5,001 bases of DNA, taken from the NCBI GenBank assembly GCA_040386355.1, contig JAZKFP010000231.1, positions 1 through 5,001 of the forward strand, given 5' to 3'. This DNA comes from JAZKFP01 sp040386355 (GTDB taxonomy: Bacteria; Pseudomonadota; Gammaproteobacteria; Pseudomonadales; UBA6940). The notes beneath the pieces were generated by a model. It was not told the origin of the DNA. It made no database searches and saw only the letters and a list, made by a program, of their open reading frames with translations. Below, one piece after another: positions 1 through 5,001 of this stretch (position 1 is the first letter of the stretch; each line of letters starts with the position of its first letter). The position numbers and the translations under genes were made by a program.

Positions 1-622
1 ACAAACACTTTAATACTGACTTACCAGATGCCGAATGGCGTGATGACGCTTATCCGTCTTATGGAGCGCCTTTTGTATATCTAGAAGAAGGTAAACCTAA
101 GTGTGAATTAGCCTCTTTTGGATTAATTCCACATTGGGCTATTGGCAAAAAGAATTTTGATAAAAGCAAATATAACGCCAGATCGGAAACTGTGGCCGAG
201 TTACCAACATTTAGAAATGCCTGGAAAAAACGTCAGTTTGGATTGGTTTTAATGCAAAGTTTTTACGAGCCTAAATATGGTGAAGGTAAAGGGGAAGATA
301 AAAAAAGTCAGTACGTTACCGTATTAAACGTACTGATGGTCAACCAGAAGCTGCAGCTTGTATTTACGAACGCGTTGTAGATCGTTCTACAGGTGAAATT
401 ATATTTACTTTCTCAATGCTCACAATTAATGTGACTAATCATCTCGTAATGAAGCAATTTCACACACCTGAAGATGAAAAACGTTCGATAGTGATTTTAC
501 AAGATACAAATTATATTGATTGGTTAAATGCGGACGAACAAAATGCGAGGCAATTATTAGAATTGGCGCCTGATAATTTTCTTACCAGTGAATCAGCACC
601 TAGGTCTTCAAATATCACGTAA
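1..622 (+). pseudogene. yedK: SRAP (YedK/HMCES-type) protein, 5'-truncated by window edge and frameshifted
   Basis: SRAP proteins act on abasic sites in single-stranded DNA, forming a DNA-protein crosslink through the N-terminal Cys2. Frame 3 runs from the window edge through the family blocks FGLIPHW, YNARSETVAELPTFRNAW and SFYEP; this covers the conserved Asn and Glu of the active site. At about 300-306 (seven A) the homology moves to frame 2 and continues as VRYRIKRTDGQPEAA, IYERVVDRSTGE, SMLTIN and QFHTPEDEKRSIV, with the active-site His, ending at the TAA at 620-622 with an APRSSN tail usual for the family. Read unshifted, frame 3 stops at 378-380. One extra A in the run would restore a normal protein, so this is a single-base deletion or a sequencing error. 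The start and Cys2 lie upstream of the window. The usual RCLVP block reads FGLVLMQ here, which may be further drift. The family identification is firm; whether the gene is dead is less sure. Confidence 0.88.
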
Positions 623-625
623 TAA

Positions 626-862
626 ATGTTAGTTGGGTTATCAACTATGGCCAATATGGAATTTTTTAAACAAACACTCCAACTTTCCGATCAACTCATT
701 AACTTTGATACTAAAGAAGATATTGCACAATGCGCTAGGTTATTAGAAATTAATTCCGCACATTACGGGTCACTTTATCTAGCTTTATCTTTAGATGTAA
801 CTATAGAAATGACTTACACCGAAGAAATGAATCAGACCCAAAAACACAGCTTACAAGCTTAA
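626..862 (+). CDS. small hypothetical protein downstream of SRAP gene
   Basis: This is a 78-aa ORF, three bases after the SRAP stop (TAA TAA then ATG) and in the same frame as the SRAP C-terminus. Translational coupling or reinitiation is therefore possible. In-frame ATGs at 647 and 656 are alternative starts; none has a clear Shine-Dalgarno sequence, so the start is uncertain. The product is acidic, with no membrane segment, signal peptide or cysteine cluster. The segment ARLLEINSAHYGSLYLALSLD (about residues 37-57) has the helical pattern of small uncharacterised proteobacterial proteins with an AHYxxxYxxLPL-like core, but that likeness is from memory and weak. Function is unknown. The last 15 residues are polar and look unstructured. 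It may be a real small gene or a decaying remainder like its neighbour. Confidence 0.5.
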   Translation: MLVGLSTMANMEFFKQTLQLSDQLINFDTKEDIAQCARLLEINSAHYGSLYLALSLDVTIEMTYTEEMNQTQKHSLQA

Positions 863-1003
863 GCTCTATAAAGCTTTGTGCGCCGCACGATATTTAATGT
901 GAAACAATTAGGTATGTGCTCACACTTTTAGATTTGCGCTGAAAAGCACGCACTCAAAAGGAGCCAAGCATTAAATCTTGACTTGAGCTGTACGCTTTAA
1001 TGA

Positions 1004-1150
1004 TTAGCAATTTCCTTTTTTTGCTTGTCCTGGAGGACAGTGATTACCATCGCCATTACCATGACCATGGTCATGATAGTATCCATAGCGATGACATCCA
1101 GAAATAATAAGGATGCTGAATATTAGTGTTATTGCTGATAGTTTTTTCAT
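1004..1150 (-). CDS. small His/Gly-rich lipoprotein with CPPGQAKKGNC tail
   Basis: This is a complete 48-aa ORF on the minus strand (ATG at 1150-1148, TAA at 1006-1004). It begins MKK, then has a hydrophobic segment (about residues 4-17) and a lipobox I-S-G-C, so Cys19 should be the lipidated first residue after signal peptidase II cleavage. The mature part is only 30 residues: an aromatic/His/Gly/Asp stretch (residues 20-37, five His) followed by the C-terminal block CPPGQAKKGNC, with two cysteines. The cysteines could form a disulfide in the periplasm and the histidines could bind metal, but neither is shown. Several small proteobacterial envelope proteins share a CPPGxAKK block (from memory), which supports a real gene. 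No Shine-Dalgarno sequence is evident. An extended -10-like TGCTATATT lies at 1165-1157, just before the ATG, which would give a nearly leaderless message. It is transcribed against its neighbours on both sides. Function is unknown. Confidence 0.72.
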   Translation of the reverse strand: MKKLSAITLIFSILIISGCHRYGYYHDHGHGNGDGNHCPPGQAKKGNC

Positions 1151-1201
1151 ATTCAAAATATAGCATGATTTACAAAACTAACGTATCAAATGAGTAAAAA
1201 T

Positions 1202-1582
1202 ACTAATGCAATCATTATTTAGAAAGAACAGTTAGGGAAGCATCCAAAAGTTGTTTTACCAATATGAACTAGCCAAATCCGCCGAAGCAATTGCAATACG
1301 GCATGGTATAGGCCATTAAATGAAGCAGGTTTAGAGGACTTACGTTTCCATGATTTGAGGCACACTTGGGCATCTTGGCATCGTCAAGCTGGAACAAGTT
1401 GTGATGAACTCAAAGATTTGGGTGGCTGGAAAACAAGGTCAATGGTAGATCGTTATGCAAAATTTGCAAATGAGAATGTGGCGTTCGCTGTTTAAAGAAT
1501 CGAACAAAGTTGAGATGGCAGTAACGTTATAAATCTGTTACGTTTTTGTCACAAATCACAATTGAAAAAGGCCAGCGCCTAA
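1202..1582 (+). pseudogene. Tyrosine recombinase/phage integrase, C-terminal catalytic remnant
   Basis: Frame 2 encodes the C-terminal half of an XerC/D-like tyrosine integrase: GKHPKVV (1235-1255), NTAWYRPLNEAGLEDLRF, HDLRHTWASWH, LKDLGGWK and MVDRYAKFA. Catalytic positions visible are the His codon at 1349 and Arg at 1358 (HxxR box), Trp at 1427 in the LGGW position where His or Trp is usual, and the nucleophile Tyr at 1454. The N-terminal SAM-like domain and the first catalytic Arg are absent. In-frame nonsense codons interrupt homology-like sequence at 1220 (TAG), 1265 (TGA), 1493 (TAA) and 1511 (TGA). Beyond 1493 the frame still reads like an integrase tail (RIEQ, then LLRFCHKSQLKKASA) to the TAA at 1580-1582. 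No start codon or ribosome binding site serves the fragment. It faces the tRNA-Asn half 20 bases downstream, the usual position of an integrase next to its attachment site. The 1268-1492 block is certain; the outer limits are inferred. Confidence 0.87.
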
Positions 1583-1591
1583 ACGCTAGCC
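1565..1591 (-). terminator. Intrinsic terminator of tRNA-Asn (minus strand)
   Basis: Read on the minus strand, GGCTAGCG (1591-1584) pairs with CGCTGGCC (1577-1570) as an 8-bp stem with one G-U wobble. The loop is 6 nt, and five T follow (complement of 1569-1565). It lies 10 bases after the CCA end of the tRNA-Asn half, where a tRNA terminator belongs. On the plus strand the wobble becomes a C-A mismatch and the downstream tract is ATTATATAT, so it should work mainly in the minus direction. The hairpin overlaps the final codons of the integrase remnant. Confidence 0.72.
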
Positions 1592-1601
1592 ATTATATAT
1601 C

Positions 1602-1646
1602 TGGCTCCTCGACCTGGGCTCGAACCAGGGACACATGGATTAACAG
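1602..1646 (-). tRNA. tRNA-Asn(GUU) 3' half (non-functional; attachment-site remnant)
   Basis: Read on the minus strand this is the last 45 nt of a tRNA-Asn: anticodon loop CTGTTAA with anticodon GTT (1644-1642), 3' anticodon strand TCCAT, variable loop GTGTC, T arm CCTGG-TTCGAGC-CCAGG (perfect 5-bp stem), 3' acceptor strand TCGAGGA, discriminator G and an encoded CCA (1604-1602). The 5' half is missing. Directly upstream (1647 onward) there is AT-rich DNA with no ATGGA strand to pair with TCCAT, no D arm and no TCCTCGA acceptor strand. The break falls at the edge of the anticodon loop, a known crossover site for tyrosine recombinases that integrate into tRNA genes. With the integrase remnant next to it, the best reading is an att site left by an integrative element; a deletion of the 5' half is the alternative. 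Confidence 0.88.
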
Positions 1647-1650
1647 TTAA

Positions 1651-2455
1651 TATAATTTATTGATTATTAATGATATATGCTCGCCCTCAATCGCTAGAGC
1701 TCGTTAATGATCGCCATAAATGTCACGTTTGCCAAATTCAAAAGTCTGTTATCGGCCAACAGCAGACAATTACTTAGGGGTTGGAATACTAATCATTTAG
1801 GCTCAAACTAATTTAGTTGGATCGACATTTTAGCGAAGTATAAATATTTGTTAATAGGACTGGTAGCTACGTAGGCTTAGTATTAAGTGGAATAAATTTT
1901 AATACAGTATTTAAGATAATCATAACGTGTGATTAGTATAGTGCGTTGAAATCTTAATTTTGCAGATTTGCTCGTCTAGCAAAACTATAATTTTTTACAA
2001 CATAATAGCCGAATTTAACTACATGTGGACAGATCAATTGTACTTCAATTGCATAATCTTCATTAGCTTATCCAGAACTGCGATACCCGATAACCACGGA
2101 ATGACAAAGCCTACTGACATACCACTTATTTAAAGTTTCAAAGGCAGTGTGATACAAAACTTACCGATTGATCTGGGATTGATTAAGACCAAGTATACTG
2201 AGACCTAAATATTGCATCTGGTGTTTAATAAAGATTGATGAATTAGGTTTAGAGCAACTCTGCCAAGAAATATTGCAATTGGCGATTTAGTGATTTTGTC
2301 TAAAAGAATTCCATACTAAGTCATATTGAGCCTTAAACTAAATCTTAAATTTCAAACTTTGTATTCATCTATATATGTAAGGTATCGCACATAAATTTAG
2401 TTTTATTTAAGCGTATCGTACTCTGAATTGATTAAAAATCCTGGTAAGAAAATAA
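1651..2455. other. About 800-bp gene-poor, AT-rich stretch
   Basis: Stop codons are dense in all six frames and no ORF here has both a credible start and a recognisable product. What can be seen: a short inverted repeat (GTCTG at 1744-1748 with CAGAC at 1763-1767, and inside it CTGTT/AACAG around ATCGGCC); a doubled CAATTG (2035-2040 and 2046-2051); a start-less open stretch at 2183-2290 whose end reads IDELGLEQLCQEILQLAI; and a 28-aa hydrophobic minus-strand ORF at 2120-2034. None can be assigned. The promoter of the flavoprotein gene should lie near the right end, but no pair of -35/-10 boxes with good spacing stands out. Its place beside a broken tRNA suggests decayed element DNA, by inference. 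Confidence 0.6.
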
Positions 2456-3538
2456 ATGACCAAAAATACGCCAATAATACGTTTAGGCCAAGCACCTGAT
2501 ACTATAAAAAGATCTGAGTTTTCTATTAGATTTAAGAAACCTTTTTTGGATCCTGCATTTAGGATTGAAGATGACGCAATTAATAAATTAGAAAAAATTG
2601 CATGGGAAGCTTTTATTGACGGACGTAAAGCGCCTATTACCGAAAAAGCAGGAAAAGGATACTCCAATCCGTCTTATGAGTTATCGGCAGAGTGGGTGGC
2701 CACTAAAAAAATTCTTGAGGAAGCTCAAGTTCGTTGGCAACACTCAAAAACAAAATCTCGTGTGTTGTTAATTTGTGCTTCTGCACGCAATGATGGAACT
2801 TGTCCAGGTGAAATATCTAAAAGTTTTCGTTTAATGGAGATTGCTAAAAAAATATTGAAAGCCGCTAAAATTGAAGTGGATATTTTAGATTTAAGTTTAT
2901 TAACATCAGAATATCAGTTACATATTCACCCTTGTAAAGGTTGTGTGTCTACTGCGATGCCTTTGTGTCATTGGCCATGCAGTTGCTACCCAAACTATTC
3001 ATTGAATCAAACAAATGATTGGATGGCAGATATTTATGAAAAATGGACTTCTGCACATGGTGTAATCATTTTTACTCCCGTTTATTGGTATCAAAGTCCT
3101 AGTCCTTTAAAATTAATGATTGATCGTCTGGTTTGCGCTGATGGTGGAAATCCTGACCCTACTTCCACATTAGGTAAAGACGCTGAATTAGCCAAAAAGA
3201 TTGAGTTGAAAGGTTGGGAATATCCTAAACATCTTGCAGGTAGGGCTTACGGCATAGTAGTTCATGGCGATGTTGCAGGAATTGAAGGTTCTCGTCGCGC
3301 TTTATCCGACTGGTTAGATTGGATGGGCTTTATCGATTCTGGCGCGCAATCACGTTTAGATCGATATATTGGCTACTATGAACCTTATGCTAATAGCCAC
3401 GACACTTTAGATAAAGATCAGATGGTGCAAGAAGAAGTAAAAAATGTGGCGAGATCATTGGTTAAAACAGTTAAAGAATTACGAAAAGGCAGGCTATCAG
3501 AAATACAGCCTGATCTTAAAAAACCACGTCCAAAGTAA
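2456..3538 (+). CDS. Flavodoxin-fold NAD(P)H-dependent FMN reductase with cysteine cluster
   Basis: The product has 360 aa and is predicted to be cytoplasmic. Residues 1-98 are a polar, partly helical extension not part of the usual fold. Residues 102-290 form a flavodoxin-like domain of the NADPH-dependent FMN reductase type: RVLLICASAR (102-111) is the first strand and phosphate loop for FMN, VDILDLS (141-147) the second strand, GVIIFTPVYWYQSPSPLKLMIDRL (202-225) the flavin-contacting strand and loop, and GRAYGIVVHGD (262-272) a later strand. Between them lies HPCKGCVSTAMPLCHWPCSC (158-177), with Cys160, 163, 171, 175 and 177, recalling the cysteine motif of iron-sulfur flavoproteins but with different spacing. 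Such enzymes pass electrons from NAD(P)H through FMN to quinones, nitro compounds, metals or a partner; the substrate is unknown here. An in-frame TAA directly precedes the ATG, so no longer start exists; GGTAAG 10 bases upstream is a weak ribosome site. The antiporter gene follows after 54 bases on the same strand. Confidence 0.85.
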   Translation: MTKNTPIIRLGQAPDTIKRSEFSIRFKKPFLDPAFRIEDDAINKLEKIAWEAFIDGRKAPITEKAGKGYSNPSYELSAEWVATKKILEEAQVRWQHSKTKSRVLLICASARNDGTCPGEISKSFRLMEIAKKILKAAKIEVDILDLSLLTSEYQLHIHPCKGCVSTAMPLCHWPCSCYPNYSLNQTNDWMADIYEKWTSAHGVIIFTPVYWYQSPSPLKLMIDRLVCADGGNPDPTSTLGKDAELAKKIELKGWEYPKHLAGRAYGIVVHGDVAGIEGSRRALSDWLDWMGFIDSGAQSRLDRYIGYYEPYANSHDTLDKDQMVQEEVKNVARSLVKTVKELRKGRLSEIQPDLKKPRPK

Positions 3539-3592
3539 ATATTTTTTTGTATCTATTTCATACGATGCTTTTTAAATTCATTTAAGTTGAAG

Positions 3593-4897
3593 ATGACAAG
3601 CTCTCTTTGGTTTCTTATTGTTGGTTTATTGATGCTAACGAGAGGTTTGACAACTTCTTTCCTGCAAAAGCTGCCATTTACTCCTGCGATAGTTTATCTC
3701 TGTATTGGCACTGTTTTAGGTCCATCAGTCCTCAATCTTTTTTACTTTGACCCTATCAAGCAATCTGCTTTGCTTGAATTATTCACTGAAATTGCAGTAT
3801 TAATCTCATTGTTTTCAGCTGGCGTCAAAATGCCTGTTCCTCTCGATTTTCACCAGTGGCGTGCGCCATTGCGGCTTGCTTCAGTGTCGATGATTATGAC
3901 TGTCGGATTAATTACTTTATTTTGTTGGTTAGTTCTTGGTTTACCAATTGGTGCTGGAGTATTACTAGGCGCTATTCTTGCACCCACCGATCCTGTTCTT
4001 GCAACTGATTCACAATCTCGATACCCTGGCGATAAAGATCAACTTAGATTCACATTAACCTGTGAAGCAGGCATGAATGACGGTACTGCATTTCCATTTG
4101 TGATGCTTGGATTGGGACTGCTTGGTTTAAATGAACTTGGGGATTTTGGTTGGCGATGGATGTTGGTTGATGTGGTCTGGGCAACCAGCGCAGCCATCAT
4201 AATTGGTGTTTTGGGCGGCATCTTAATTGGTAAGACAGTTTGGAAATTACGCGGAAAGATAGAACAGCACGATGTGCTTGATGACTTCGTAGCTCTAGGT
4301 TTAATCGCAATTGTATATGGACTTTGCCTATTACTACATGCATGGGGATTTTTAGCCGTATTTTTTGCAGCTGTCGCGCTACGCCACACAGAAACTAAAT
4401 TCGCACATAAAATGAAGAAAAAAATAACTCAGCCCATCATTTCAGATTTGGAGGCAAATGATTCGATTCAAGGTCTGTCTGCTGATAAAGTTAATCAAAC
4501 GCCAATTGTAAGTATAGAAGCATTAATTTTCAAAGAGCATCTAGAAAGACTTTCAGAATTAATGCTAATTCTTTTGGTGGGTGGGATGTTACTAATAAGT
4601 TTTTGGAACTGGCGTGCGATCAGTCTTGCTGCATTTGTTTTTCTAGTCGCTCGACCAGTAAGCGTGATGATTGGTTTAATCGGCACGCCCACTTCTTTTC
4701 GAATTCGCAGCATTGTAGGATGGTTTGGAGTGCGCGGAATAGGCTCTCTATACTATTTAATGTATGCCATACAACATGGAATTAACGAATCGTTAGCACG
4801 AGATTTAACCCAGTTATGTCTTGTCGTTATCTCTCTTTCTATAGTATTGCACGGAACCAGCATTAAGCCTTTGCTAAAGCTTTTATGGCGTAATTGA
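3593..4897 (+). CDS. CPA1-type cation (Na+ or K+)/proton antiporter
   Basis: This 434-aa inner-membrane protein has the Na+/H+ exchanger fold, with about 12-13 hydrophobic segments, and exchanges Na+ or K+ for H+ in pH and ion balance. Visible family motifs (numbered from the ATG at 3593) are APTDPVLATD (130-139), giving the TDP of the unwound helix; EAGMNDGTAFPFVMLGLGLL (158-177), with the Asn162-Asp163 pair typical of electroneutral CPA1 exchangers; and GWFGVRGIGSLYYLMYAI (376-393), with the conserved Arg381. A polar loop of about 55 residues (264-318) separates the two halves of the transporter. There is no TrkA-N or other cytosolic regulatory domain at the C-terminus, unlike KefB/KefC. 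A TTG at 3587 would add two residues; the ATG is preferred. The ribosome site is poor (AAG-rich). One oddity is Cys157 before the EAGMNDG block, where Gly is usual in my memory of this subfamily. It lies 54 bases behind the flavoprotein with no terminator between, so co-transcription is likely. Ion selectivity cannot be told from sequence. Confidence 0.9.
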   Translation: MTSSLWFLIVGLLMLTRGLTTSFLQKLPFTPAIVYLCIGTVLGPSVLNLFYFDPIKQSALLELFTEIAVLISLFSAGVKMPVPLDFHQWRAPLRLASVSMIMTVGLITLFCWLVLGLPIGAGVLLGAILAPTDPVLATDSQSRYPGDKDQLRFTLTCEAGMNDGTAFPFVMLGLGLLGLNELGDFGWRWMLVDVVWATSAAIIIGVLGGILIGKTVWKLRGKIEQHDVLDDFVALGLIAIVYGLCLLLHAWGFLAVFFAAVALRHTETKFAHKMKKKITQPIISDLEANDSIQGLSADKVNQTPIVSIEALIFKEHLERLSELMLILLVGGMLLISFWNWRAISLAAFVFLVARPVSVMIGLIGTPTSFRIRSIVGWFGVRGIGSLYYLMYAIQHGINESLARDLTQLCLVVISLSIVLHGTSIKPLLKLLWRN

Positions 4898-4926
4898 TCA
4901 ATATTAAACGCTTGAATAGAAAATGA

Positions 4927-5001
4927 TTAATTGCTCTGCAAAGATATTTTCTCTCTAATCCTTTCCGAAAAATCAGATGCCTGGTCTGCCTTATTAGCCA
5001 A
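4927..5001 (-). CDS. C-terminal end of an unidentified convergent gene (partial)
   Basis: The minus strand is open from the window edge to a TAA at 4929-4927, giving the last 24 residues, LANKADQASDFSERIREKIS followed by LQSN. The composition (charged, helix-forming, no rare pattern) looks like a protein C-terminus. The stop sits 29 bases from the antiporter stop, a normal distance for convergent genes. The other two minus frames are either closed at once or run into the antiporter gene. No family can be named from so short a piece, and the 5' part lies outside the window. No hairpin terminator is seen between the two genes. Confidence 0.42.
   Translation of the reverse strand: MANKADQASDFSERIREKISLQSN

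Noticed and set aside
299..308. Classical tandem-slippage -1 ribosomal frameshift site in the SRAP gene
   Set aside because: In the reading frame used, the codons are GAT AAA AAA AGT, so the X XXY YYZ arrangement is not in phase and slipping the first AAA back would place it on TAA. No downstream stem is evident. Transcript slippage or an indel is more likely.
883..893. GTGCGCCGCAC palindrome after the small ORF
   Set aside because: The single-base centre cannot form a hairpin, and there is no second copy or promoter to suggest an operator.
1521..1547. GTAAC/GTTAC hairpin followed by GTTTTT, as a plus-strand terminator
   Set aside because: The stem is only 5 bp with an 11-nt loop and has little G+C, so it is too weak; it also lies inside what appears to be integrase tail sequence.
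2034..2120. 28-aa hydrophobic minus-strand ORF (starts MSVGFVIPWLSGIAVLDK)
   Set aside because: It could be a small membrane peptide, but there is no properly spaced ribosome site or known relative, and such a short ORF is expected by chance in 800 bases.
2262..2283. GCCAA/TTGGC inverted repeat
   Set aside because: It is a 5-bp arm with a 12-nt loop in AT-rich DNA, with no poly-T and no gene to serve.
2183..2290. Open stretch ending IDELGLEQLCQEILQLAI
   Set aside because: It has no start codon and is only 35 codons long; it may be a gene relic but cannot be told from chance.
2340..2455. Sigma-70 promoter for the flavoprotein gene
   Set aside because: Several AT-rich hexamers resemble -10 boxes, but none pairs with a good -35 at 16-18 bases, so no site was called.
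2407..2667. 86-aa minus-strand ORF overlapping the start of the flavoprotein gene
   Set aside because: It is mostly antisense to a well-supported coding region, has no ribosome site, and gives no recognisable product.
4039..4389. 116-aa minus-strand ORF inside the antiporter gene
   Set aside because: It is fully antisense to conserved antiporter sequence; its Ser/Thr/Pro/Lys-rich composition is typical of a shadow reading frame.
4495..4785. Two further short ORFs inside the antiporter gene (minus 4495-4713, plus 4603-4785)
   Set aside because: Both lie within conserved transmembrane coding sequence in the wrong frames and have no family signal.

Overview
The window looks like chromosomal DNA from an AT-rich proteobacterium, most likely beta or gamma. 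The reasons are the overall AT bias, the SRAP protein variant, a tRNA-Asn 3' half of enterobacterial type, a small lipoprotein ending in CPPGQAKKGNC, and a CPA1-type antiporter with strong family motifs. The species cannot be fixed from the sequence alone. No CRISPR array, rRNA or complete tRNA is visible.

Layout. (1) 1-862, + strand: the 3' part of a yedK-type SRAP gene, broken by a -1 frameshift at an A7 run, followed three bases later by a small hypothetical ORF. (2) 1004-1150, - strand: a 48-aa His/Gly-rich lipoprotein. (3) 1202-1650: an old mobile-element junction. It holds the decayed C-terminal part of a tyrosine recombinase (+ strand), facing the 3' half of tRNA-Asn (- strand). The tRNA half keeps its intrinsic terminator but breaks off exactly at the anticodon loop. 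(4) 1651-2455: about 800 bases with no convincing gene, probably decayed DNA. (5) 2456-4897, + strand: an intact two-gene unit of a flavodoxin-fold FMN reductase with a cysteine cluster, then a CPA1-type cation/proton antiporter. (6) 4927-5001, - strand: the C-terminal end of a convergent gene that runs off the window.

The left and middle parts show repeated decay (frameshift, nonsense codons, half tRNA, gene-poor DNA), as expected of an integration hotspot. The right part is under coding constraint. The most interesting functional idea is the pairing of the flavoprotein with the antiporter. It resembles in logic the KefF/KefC and KefG/KefB pairs, in which a flavodoxin-fold oxidoreductase regulates a cation efflux system, but it uses unrelated or distant subfamilies. 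This is inference from adjacency only.
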